This document shows, in pieces, positions 24,171 to 34,500 of a DNA stretch of 64,000 nucleotides; the first letter of the stretch is position 1, and the number at the start of each line of letters is the position of its first letter. The notes under the pieces are model-generated. The model had not been told where the DNA came from. It saw nothing but the letters and a program-made list of their open reading frames with translations, and did no database searches. Source of the DNA: Asterella californica (taxonomy: Eukaryota; Streptophyta; Marchantiopsida; Marchantiales; Aytoniaceae); the NCBI GenBank assembly GCA_036924285.1, contig JAYKYS010000007.1, positions 7,874,001 through 7,938,000 on the forward strand, given 5' to 3'. The position numbers and the translations under genes were made by a program.

Positions 24171-25591
24171 ACTACACTGGAACTACTGAGAAGTCTAAAA
24201 TACACGGCGGGGCAGCACTTAGTGCCGCGACAGCTTTCACGGGAGTCTCATGGAGGCACCCGTGAGAGGTCCTTCCGTCTGAACCTAGACAGGAGAAAGT
24301 AAACTTGCCCGAATATGTAGGGCAAGCGTCGTAATCACCGATAGCGGGAAGACGACAAGCGACAGATGCGGGCGGGGAAAATTCGAAGGTGGAGGAAGGG
24401 TTTGGACGCGGGCGGGGAGAATTTGTAAGGCGGGGGAAGGGTTTGGACGCGGCTGGCGGCTGCTGTTTTCTCTGGTGATCGAGGCTGGGTGAGGAAAGCA
24501 TTTTTGGCCGCGGCGAGATGGACGATTTCGCTGCTTGCTGTTTTCTCTGCTGTGCGAGGGTGGGTGCGGACGGGATTTGGGCACGGCATGTTGTGGCTTG
24601 GTTCTCATTCTCGTTCGTACGCGGGGTTGGTTGGGTCGTGCGGCTTCCTTCTCGTTCTCTTTCTCGTTTTTCTGCGCAGCGAGCGTGCTTCTTTTGGATG
24701 CGATGATGACGAGCGAGGAATGCCGTTCGGTTCTGGACCACTGTGTTGTTCTAAGTCGCTGTTGCTTGTTCTTGTTGTTTCTTCTGCATGTTCACGTCCA
24801 CCTCCATCGGTGACCAATGGAGATGGGCATGAACGAGAAGAGGAAGGGAACGTGACTGTTTCTGTCTTTGGAGCAGAGCTGCTTCGGTTCGTTCGTTGTT
24901 GTGACGTGGCTATACATCGGCTTAGCTCCATTCGAGAGCTGTAAGGTGGACGGTATGGTCTAGTATCTTGTCTCTTCCTCGTTCTTTTCTGTTTGAAATA
25001 CCTAGAGAGGTGGCTGATGATGAAAAATGTATGTTACTGTGTGATGCTTGCCCAATGTCTGAACGCGAGTGCGCAGATCTGGTCCGTAGTTCGAGCGGTT
25101 CACTTTCTCTTGTCGAGAGGCCGTTTAGTCTTTTTGATTCTTTGCATGTAGCAGTTGATCCGTCCAGATTTCTGGTTTTGAGTTCAAGCCGGCCGATGGT
25201 TGGCTTCGATGAATCTGTGCTACAGCTCACCCGCAGCTACTCCTACCTGGAACATGATTTTGACGAAGATCTTGTGTCGTTTCTAGTAAAGTTTGACTAC
25301 GTGCACATAGCGAGAACCTGCTATCTGTGCCCTGTGCATACCACTCCTCTTCAGACGTTAGCCGGTCCTTATCGTTTTTTTTCTTACTCTGTCGATAAAC
25401 TGTGTCTATACTTACAAGATCGAGATATCGTATGTTCTCATATCCTGCTTACTTTCTGCGAGGTGATGGTTACCTGAAGTCTTCTGTGCATTGCTTGTAT
25501 CGTGGGTGGGGCGTTCCTTGTATCTGCAAGACCTTGGACCCACAGCAGAATCGCTTCTTGTGCCGTCATTTTCTCCGTTTTGACAGGTTAG
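24171..25591 (+). other. GC-rich leader region of the HUH endonuclease gene, with internal short repeats
   Basis: GC content rises sharply at 24.17 kb. Within 24360-24560 the phrases gcgggcgggga(a/g)aatt, gaagggtttggacgcggg and ctgctgttttctct each occur twice, so small duplications built this segment. Open frames at 24489-24944 and 24968-25477 (plus) and 24172-24741 (minus, Pro/Ser/Arg-rich) have no recognisable domain. The most likely reading is promoter and untranslated leader of the gene at 25592, perhaps with an unrecognised upstream exon ending near 25480. Confidence 0.4.
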
Positions 25592-26599
25592 ATGTCGTTA
25601 CGGAGACAGGCCAGGGCGAAGAGGCCCTCACTTGAGGTCTCTGTCACAGTCTGTAGGACAGGGAACGATGTAGATTTAAGTTTGTTTACTTGCTTGTCGG
25701 ATTTTCTCCATGCAAAATGTCTATCTGGTTTGTTTTCTGTGGAGAGAGGCGGCACCCTTCTACACCTTCATTTCCAGGGCGTTATCTGTCTGTACGCGAA
25801 GTCTGCATTGGATGTGAAGAAACGCTTGCTTGAATCGTTAGGTTGGGACAAGCAGAGACCCATTGGAGGTGAAGTCTGTGTCAAGGTGCTATCGAATAGA
25901 GGTCTGCATACGTTTGTTGGAATGGTGGGCTACTGTTTAAAGGATGAGAAGGAAGGACATCATGCTGCAACCATGAAAAATATTTCTGAGGCCATGATTG
26001 CTGACGGGCGTGAGCTACTGACTTTACTGGGGGTTGCCGACACCAAGAATAGAGTAGAGCTTAGCTACATGAACATCTTGCCAAGAGCCTTACAGTTCAA
26101 TCGCTATAAGTCTCGGCATCCGCTTTCTAATACGCTTGCTTGCTGTTTACGTAGCATGCTTGTCTCTGGGAAGTACTGTGCCTCTCTGCGGTGGTTGATG
26201 CAGGCAGGGATCCAGAAGCGACGATCGGACTCCTTGTGGACCTCCTTCATCAGACCCCAGGACGTGACACCAGAAGACATCAAAAATATTTTTTTCTTCA
26301 GGGATAACAGGCATTGCCCCCACTGTCAGCATCGGTACTTCAATGCACAGAGAAGTGCAGACGAACAGGTGCCTGACTTTGAGGTACATGCTCCAGAATC
26401 AAACCCAAATCCAGACGTGGAGTTTACTGGGGCCGAACTCCCAGACTTCGTCGCGCTGGCCGGAGCTTTTGCAGGAGTACTGGTTCCAATCGATGTTTTT
26501 TCATCGATGTGTAGGGAGCTATTGTATGTACATAGTGCTACTCTTTGCTTGTTCGCAGAGTTGAAACGGTTCTCTGTAGGGCTAGTTTTGTTTAGTTAG
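25592..26599 (+). CDS. replitron-like HUH endonuclease, uninterrupted
   Basis: The product is 335 residues. Residues 58-60 form the metal-binding HUH motif in LLHLHFQGV. Tyr114 lies in GMVGYCLKD with Lys117 three residues later, the YxxK pattern of single-tyrosine Rep-type nucleases. Between them are LFSVERGG and WDKQRPIGG, and downstream are SYMNILPRALQFNRY, SLRWLMQAGIQKRRSD and FIRPQDVTPEDIKNIFFF, followed by a small Cys-His cluster (CPHCQH). I associate this block order with a eukaryotic HUH family described as replitrons in algae, oomycetes and plants. Such enzymes nick one DNA strand and form a 5'-phosphotyrosine bond. The frame is intact and catalytic residues are present, unlike the decayed copy at 38.8-39.7 kb. 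The Met at 25592 follows a possible acceptor (tttgacag), so the true N-terminus may lie in an earlier exon. The C-terminal 45 residues look non-conserved. No helicase or polymerase partner is nearby. Confidence 0.65.
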   Translation: MSLRRQARAKRPSLEVSVTVCRTGNDVDLSLFTCLSDFLHAKCLSGLFSVERGGTLLHLHFQGVICLYAKSALDVKKRLLESLGWDKQRPIGGEVCVKVLSNRGLHTFVGMVGYCLKDEKEGHHAATMKNISEAMIADGRELLTLLGVADTKNRVELSYMNILPRALQFNRYKSRHPLSNTLACCLRSMLVSGKYCASLRWLMQAGIQKRRSDSLWTSFIRPQDVTPEDIKNIFFFRDNRHCPHCQHRYFNAQRSADEQVPDFEVHAPESNPNPDVEFTGAELPDFVALAGAFAGVLVPIDVFSSMCRELLYVHSATLCLFAELKRFSVGLVLFS

Positions 26600-28128
26600 G
26601 ACCTTTCTGTTCCGACGATATGTACAGGTTTGCTGTAGGAGTAGTTTACAGTATCGTCGAGACAGTTACGCACAGTTTCCACGTTTGTTAGTTTCTGCGC
26701 TTTGTATGTGCACAAAGATGTCACGTTTTGACCATAAAGCAATAAAGAGACAAGGCGTACCGTCGTCTTTTTTGCCCCCTACTACTTGTATTCGGAGGGA
26801 CAAATATCAAACAAAAATTTGAACCTGGAATCCGTCCGAAAAATGCAAGGTGGCAGTCAGGAGGAACCCACCGAGGACCTGGTTGGCCCTGCACCGAAAA
26901 TACGTTTTGATTCAACGCTAAAAAATAAAGCCACCGCTCCAAACCAAACTTGAGTGATAATGCAGGCTTGATTCACAAGAGTATCAAGTTTGACACCCCT
27001 ACTACCGTAGTGACAATCTAAACCCCATTTAAATTAGTTCGTGCTTAAAGATCATGATGGAACTAAAAATACTAATATCAAGATGTAATTTCTTTTCAAA
27101 AAGAAATTAGAGTATACGATGGAACTAATCAGGATTCAAACTTCACACCTTACAATTCTAATGAAATCCTCTGAAAATTACGTCCAAATAATTATTTGTC
27201 ATGAAATGTTTAGAGTTACAATATTAGAGAGTAAAATCTTTCCTTATTTTTCTTGGACTGTGAGTTTAATTCCCATGCACCTTACTAAGGTTAGTGAAGG
27301 GGCCGTGCAATTTACTGTACACGGTTTGAACTGGTACTACGGTATTTTACACGATGACTGCTTACCAAACACCATTGCTCAAAGAGCAGCCAAGCCAAGC
27401 CACCTCACCCCACAAGAACCAATCCGGTGTAGCGATCGATGTATGGTTATGCATCAGTATTCATGTCATGTCCGTTCGGACTGTACCGTATTACCGTCGT
27501 CATTCCATTCATTCATCAAAGCCTGACTGACTTGAATCTGATACAGTTCGAATGGCGACGAAGCTGCTCACTGCTCGAGTCTTGTTCGTTTGAGAGCGTG
27601 CGTCACTGAAGGAGATGATGATGAAGAAGCTGCTGCTCCTGGTATGATCGATCATTCCCGAGAATGCTATGCTTCTTCTGGAGCAAGAAGGCTAATTTGC
27701 AGATGACACTAGAGTCATGAATCAGTCTTCTCTTGCATCAGAATCAGCGGGTAAAACCACGGTCTTTCCACAAATCTGAGTTTGAACTCCGTTGCTCAGG
27801 GTGTATGTATGCTCGTGAGCGGAGTGTGTGATTTCATTGGTTTCAATTTGTTTCCGCTGCAGTTTCAAAGCCATCGACGCGTGTGCGTGACCTCTGCTCC
27901 ACAACTGTACATTTCCAACTTTTTTGCCGCATAATGTGCCTGTGGACGAGAGGATTTTCACGTCAATCCTGTTCTGAATGTCGAGTAGGAAGATCTTGGA
28001 ATTTCTGCTGGGTGCTTGCGACAAGATCGTGTGGGTGAGGTGCTTGCGTGATTCATCATTCGATGATATTAGAATTTGATGTTTCGTAGTCTCAACACGT
28101 TCTTTTTACTGCTTCATTCGTTGTCGCG
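26600..28128. promoter_or_regulatory. intergenic region; contains the TERT promoter and possibly its first exon
   Basis: This 1.5-kb stretch separates the HUH gene from the first recognised TERT exon. Aataaa-like signals at about 26740 and 26925 may terminate the HUH transcript. Near 27615-27645 an ATG-rich phrase (atgatgatgaagaagctgct) ends at a plausible donor (ctcctg|gtatga). It could be an upstream TERT exon, but its phase does not obviously join the next exon. Other open frames here carry no recognisable motif. Confidence 0.35.
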
Positions 28129-28539
28129 GTGACTAATCATTCACTTTCTGGCTGTGCGCAATTCAACGTGTCTTCCCAAGCAGCTGCAGGAGCGACAAAT
28201 GTTTGGGCACCTCGCGTGCTGGACACTATTTACAGAGGTCGGATCCAGACTTTGTACGATCTTCTTCTTCATCTGCTTACTAGACCTTTCAATGGGGCAG
28301 TTGCTGGAGCTACGGTCGAGTCAGGGACCAGGACGAAGACGGAACGAGCAGCTCCGAAGCCTGCAAACAAGGCGCACGCAATTCTTCAGTTGGAAAAGGC
28401 GGAGGCTCAAGAGATACTGGTTCGGGAGGATGACCCCCTGGGCTATAGCACGATGTTAAGGACGAGCTACGCTGTAATGCCAGAAACAGCGCCTACACTG
28501 GGTCCTCTATGTTTTGAGCAGCGCTGGACTCAACAACAG
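28129..28539 (+). CDS. TERT: TERT exon 1 as seen (TEN domain); 5' limit uncertain
   Basis: Residues VWAPRVLDTIYRGRIQTLYD match the start of the plant TEN domain, which anchors telomerase to DNA. DDPLGYSTMLRTSYAVMP and LCFEQRWTQQQ follow. The donor is CAG|GTATGT. The codon at 28129 is GTG, a stop lies in frame at 28087-28089 and no ATG lies between. An upstream exon with an acceptor somewhere in 28090-28200 is therefore needed. Confidence 0.85.
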
Positions 28540-31500
28540 GTATGTTCGTACATTGCGCAAATATTGTATAATAGGACTAGTTCATGACACGTTTCAAACA
28601 CCATGAACCAGAAAATTGTCATTATCCTTAGTCCTTCGTCCTGTAGATCACAGTCTTGCAAAACAAGTCTCTGTCAGAGCGTTGTAGGAGATGTACACAC
28701 CACGATGGTGTTACCTTCCATCATTCTGTTTTTTCTCAGACTTAGCTTGAAGTCGGAGTCCTGATTTGAATTCTCCGCACGTGAAGAAACGTACTCATTC
28801 TTGTGTGGGAATTGGGGCAGATTGTGGAAAGAGTTATTGAGCTCCAGTTCAGACAAGAAGCAAAGCCTTCTCATGTTCTCTGTTCCGGGTACAGGAAGGT
28901 CTGTGTCCCGAACGCGTAGTCGTTCAGTTATCCACTACTGGGTATCTTTTCTTGGAATAAAGTTTTCTAATGAATGTGTCATTGGCTTTGCAATTTAATC
29001 TCATTGTTAGGAATTTCATCGTTTGCTGCTGCCGACACACGCTGAAGAGGGAAGCAGGGGCAGCGTCTGTTGCAGACCATTCAGAAATATTCAGGAAGAA
29101 ATTCTCTCCGGTAGTAACTATGAAAGCACGCAGCTCTGGTAACTGAGGATGTGCAGAAACTTAAAGAAGAACTTAGAAGTGTTAAAGAAGAACTTACGAT
29201 CTGATTTGTGAGTTCCTGCAGCTGCGGCCATCCCTCCTTGGATCAAGTAGAAGACGTGCTCCAGTGGGATTGGAATGTGTGTCTGGAAATGCAGCTATAG
29301 ACATTGTGAATTCTGATAGCTGGCGAACGCTTCTCTCACGGGTATAGAAATTCTTAGAAGTTCAGCGAATCTCATACTTTGTATAACGGCATAATCTGGT
29401 TAGTTGTTTCGTGTACATAACTCTTTTTGAGTCTAAGCACGATTCCATGTCATGTATCGTTCTGCTAGTATAATAGATTTCTCAGTGATCCAACAAATGT
29501 CTGAGATGCTACCATGTGATTCATATTCTTGTTGTTGCACAGGTTGGAGATTTGGTAATGCTTCACATACTTTCGCATGCAGCCATTTTTACTCGTTTGC
29601 CCAACGACTGCCTGTTGCAAGTCTCTGGAGTTCCCATCGGTTCCTCAGTCTCAGTGTTTCGGAAGTCCTTACTGCTCCATACGGGAGAGAAAATGCTTCG
29701 GAGTAATGCCAAGAGAAAGCTTGTGTGCCAGACGAACTCCGTGCAGCCAGACTGCTGTCGTACCAAAAAGGGGAAGAAACAGGGTCCTGTTGAAGGTCAG
29801 TCCTAACCTTCAGATCCTCATTCTCCTGCTTGTTCTAGACCATTACTCTCTGACACGCCGTAGGTGCCTCGGCTTCAGCACCGTGGCATCATGTCCTGTA
29901 AAAGTACCTGATTACCAGACGTTGTTCATTATTACAATGGTTGGATATCTTTACAGGGCCATCACCTTGTATGCGCGGTTCTGTCGTGGAGAAACCTCTT
30001 CGGGTCGTTGACTCTACGTGCGAGCGTGGTGATGATCCAGTGAGTCCAAACAAAAGGAGAAACTGCAGTATGCTCCAAGTCGAATCTAACTCAAGCGACG
30101 AGAAAGATAACAGCTCCGTGCTAGCTCAAACATCCGGTGTCATAAGTAGAAGACACAGGGCCAAAAGGAAGGCCCAAGAGAGCGTCGCCTATGGGGACAG
30201 TAAAACACTTCCTATCGTTGAGAATTATTTGGAGCGGAGGAAGCGCAGGAAACTTGAAAGTCATGTACAAGAAAGCAAGGCAGCTGAAAATTGTGGGGAG
30301 GAGCTTAACATGGAGACAGAGACATCCAAATTGCTTGGCCACGGAACGGAATATGACGTCCATCAGCAACCCAGCAACCCACACCCACCGATTAAAGATA
30401 GCGTAAGGTTTAGAAAGGCAGCCCTACAGTCCGGAGGATGTGGAAGACCAAACACCAAGCGAAGGACAAACAATTTGATTCCAATTGTTACTCCTAGTGA
30501 TACACCGAGGAAGGAATCTGTTTTTTCCAAGAAGGATGCGGGAGGGGTTTCGGTACAACTTACAAAGAGGACATCTTGTACAGATAACTCGTCCTTAGGA
30601 TCTGAAGATGATTCAAGGACAGAAGGGACTTGTCCCAGCCTTAAGGATTCATCCAGAACTATACGAATTAGGCCTCCAAGCTGGAAAAGAAGGAAAATGC
30701 GACGACAAGGTCAAGAAGTGCTACATCAACGTAATTCTTTAATTCTTTGTCCCTGAACTTGAGATTACCACTGACAACTCATTCTGTCTATCTGTAAACG
30801 GTTGATTATCAAATGGTGTTCTACGTACACTTTCACTTGGAAGCAGGTTCATTCAGGGATTGGGCTGGAAGGTTTGACGTTAGAACCAGAAGTATTCAGG
30901 ACGCATGTGGCTAAGAGTAGGAGTAAAGGTATATGACGTACGTGTGGAACATGACAATTGGATAACTTACTCGTATGGTTTACATTTACGGATTCTATGT
31001 TTGAACACAGAATTGCAGCTTGCGAAGGCTAACTATCAGAGTGGACTCGTTTTTTCACAGAATCACCTCTGCAAAGTCTAGAGGGTCATCTCGAAGAAGG
31101 ATCCCGTATCAGATCATTAGGACTGACGAAACCAGGCGGGGATGACCAGACAAGTCATGATAGTTTTCAAGGTCCACGTTCTACTCCATGCAGCCGACAA
31201 GCCTCAGGTACTGAAGCTGTTGTTCGAAATGGAAAGGCGATAGAGATACTAAGGAAACAAACAGCTGCTCCTACGGAGCCGAAAATGCAGAGTTCGAAGC
31301 TAAAGAAGGATCCTTCAAGCATAAGGGCTGGTCCTTCTCAGATGCTCGTCAACAGAGCAGCTATTTTCTATAACTCCAACTTTTCTTGCCATCCCGGTCT
31401 ACCCGCTAAGCGTATCCTCTACGTGCCGAGATGCTTAAAAGTTTCTGCTTTGTTTATTAAGTATCCACCATGAAGCACGTTCTCCCGGAACCAGAAAGGT

Positions 31501-34500
31501 TGGGGCTAAGTTGATTTGATCCTTTCAGTATGGAGCTAACTTCCGAATATTTGTGCTAGTCGAGTGAGGTGAGAATCCACAGTGACAAGGCTTGCCTGGA
31601 AATGTCTGCACACTCATGGAGACTCTGTCGAGGAGAGACTTGAAAAGTCGGGGAAACTTAAATTCTTGACCACTCGGAAGATATCCTCAACAGAACGAAA
31701 GCTGATGATACGGGAGCGGATCATCTTCACGCTGTCATCTTTGGATCTCTTAACAACATGTCCGCATGTTCATCCATGGATCCGAATCTATTTGTCGACA
31801 CAACACCCACCAGGTTAGAGATGAAGATATAGAAGAGGCGTTCTTTGCGTCTTTCCGTTGTGTGGGTACAATGTGCCCCGTGTCTGAAATTTGCAGATGC
31901 ACAGGTTCCTTCGTAGACGATTCTAATCTTTAGTGATCTAACTGTTATTTTAGACAAGTGTACTCTCGTGACTTTGCTTTCTGCGCGGTCATTCAGGTCT
32001 ATCCGTATATTGTTGAAGCGACTTCTCGCCAAAGCGAAGCGCTGTTCATATGCTCGATTGCTCAGTCGTCACTGTCCACTTCCCCAGGAGTTGAACTCAC
32101 AGCTGGCGGAGTCCTCTACTCCTTTCATGACAGCAGCCACCGCTCCTTTCCCTGAATCTCAGGTACTCTTTGATCTGATAGAATGAGCAACTGTCGCAGA
32201 AAGTATATTGGACTAATAACTTCTTCCTCCCAAAGCCAGACAGAAGACTGTTTCAAGTTTCTTTTCTGTCTTGAAGGAAGGCATTTCCTCTTGCTAGCCT
32301 GTGGAAGTTTTCAGTATGGTGGCCATTTTCTTGCAGAACGGCTCGAGGACTAGTCAGTTTGTTGCTGACAAGCTCAGTGAGACGCAGAACGTGGAGCAGC
32401 ATACTGATGGACATAGCCCTGAAGTTGAGGAAGTGATGAAACTTTTGCTTGGTTCTCTCTATCAGCCAAGCGGCACAGGCGTCAGCAAATCCTCTACTGA
32501 AGCATATGCAACAAGCATTCCCTTGAGTGGTGAACAAACCGCAGACGCTAACAATAAGATGCGATTTCCAGTGAGGAAAGGTGAAAAGGATTTTTCTGAT
32601 GCAAGCCGCACCGCCAACGTCGTTACCAGCGATAAGGCCCTACGAGCTGGACTTATAGCGTCGTACGCGGATCACAGCAGTGTTGTTAGTTTCCTCTGGG
32701 CTGCTTGCAGAAGTATTGTACCTGCCGAAATGCTTGGGTCTAAGCGAAGCTGGAGAATTTTACGCAGGAACATCTCGCATTTTGTAAGTCTCCGGAGGCA
32801 TGAAAAGTTTAATGTAGAGCATGTTCTTTTGAAACTGAAGCTCTCCAGCCACAAGTGGCTGAGTGTTCCACGTACAGTCCCGGAAAGTGCCACGTCCGAA
32901 ATATCAAAAGCGAGGTCGGGCACAGGGCAGAGAGTACTACAGCAGAGAAAACTGGAACTGTGGCTGCACTGGTTGTTTACGAGTCTTCTGGTGCCTCTCA
33001 TCCGGTGTCATTTTTATGTTACAGAGATTGAGAATCATAGGCAAAATGTCTTTTACTACAGGAAGCCTGTCTGGGCGAAACTCCGCAGTATCGCTCTGAA
33101 GGATCTGACTCAGCGAAACTACAAGAAGCTGAGCAAAAAGTCAGTTGCTGAAGCTCTGGATGGTAAAGCTCTTGGTGTGTCACAGGTTAGACTCCTGCCA
33201 AAACGAACTGGAGTGCGGCCAATAGCAAACCTTGCGGCCCCATCTCAGGGTACTTTGAAGTTCAGAGTGAAGTCTGAGAGGCGGCCAACATTACGTCAAC
33301 TATTCGGGGACATTGAGAAAGCAATATTACCCTGTGAAGCTGAATCCTTGAAGGAGTGCAACAGCGAAAGCAGCGTTGTTGGTGACAAGACTGTGGTTGA
33401 TCGGTCCAAGGACTTCTCGCCACAGAAGTCAGGGCAGACTTCTGTACTCAACGGAAGTCATGTGATCAGTTCAAGGGCTGTCCAACAGTGTTTGACGAAG
33501 GGCAATTGCAGTGTTACCGTTGGTGACAGGCCGTTGGTTGATTCGTTCACAGACTTCTCACCTCAGAAATCCAGGGAGAGTGCAAACATTCAAAATCAAG
33601 TAGCCTCTCCGACAACTTGGTACCAAAATTTTCCAAGGGCAAATACGATGACCACAGAATCGCCCGGAGGTGCCTCAAGTCGAACTTCTACCCCGTGCAA
33701 AGGTGTGGTACCAGTTGGTGGCGTCAAAACCTTCAGACTCCGCAGAAAGTCTGTCAAGAGTGTAAATTACTCTTTTAGATCCGTCAACTCTGTCCTAAGA
33801 GATGCATACTTCTGCCTGAAACTTGAGAAGGATTCTTATCCTGACGACTTTGGATCGTCCGTTTTCGGTTACAGCGATATTCATTCTAAGGTCCTCCCGT
33901 TCATCCTCCGGATTAAAGGCTCTGGAGCAGTCCCACGCTTGTACATGGTTGTGTGTGATGTGACCAAGGCTTATGATACGATACAGCAAGAAAAGCTACT
34001 GGAGATAGTCAGGACGTACTTGCGCAGCTCTGACTATAATGTGGCTAAGTATACATCTGTAACTCCAACGCTAGGCTCGGTCAGAGTATGCCATGGAAGA
34101 GCACCAACACGAGCTAGCGAGCATCGGAACTTTGCGCGTTTGGTGCATGACCTGGCAGCCAAGCACTCTCACTGCATCTTCACGGACCAAGTACGGTTCC
34201 TTTGCTTCGTTACTTTCTCCTGTAAATCACATGTATACGTAGTAAGCACATTGACTTGTAATATGCTCATAATTTAGACTTAACCCCCTCTCGTTCTTTC
34301 AGTTGATCTGAGTGACCCTTTTGTAGATCAGTTTCGAGATGTGTAGACCATTGACTTGCACCACAAGTTAGTGCACAAGTTGCAAAGGTGAATTGCCGGT
34401 GCGGACCCATGAATGGCTAAGCATTTTTATATGTAACACTTCCAACGGTTTACTGACCCGTACCTTTCGTCACTGTAAAACAACAGGGTCTGTGCTCTTG

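Noticed and set aside
24172..24741. 189-residue minus-strand open frame
   Set aside because: It is Pro/Ser/Arg-rich low-complexity text arising from GC-rich, internally duplicated DNA, overlaps several plus-strand frames and has no domain.
24968..25477. 169-residue open frame before the HUH gene
   Set aside because: It has no recognisable motif and no counterpart next to the HUH pseudogene. It could be a real upstream exon, but nothing in the sequence decides this.
27119..27526. 135-residue open frame in the TERT upstream region
   Set aside because: No motif, no splice continuity with TERT and ordinary composition for a chance frame.
27722..28024. 100-residue minus-strand frame in the TERT upstream region
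   Set aside because: No recognisable motif; likely chance.
31954..31960. alternative acceptor (tttag) for TERT exon 8
   Set aside because: Using it breaks phase with exon 7, while the acceptor ending at 31933 keeps an open, in-phase join.
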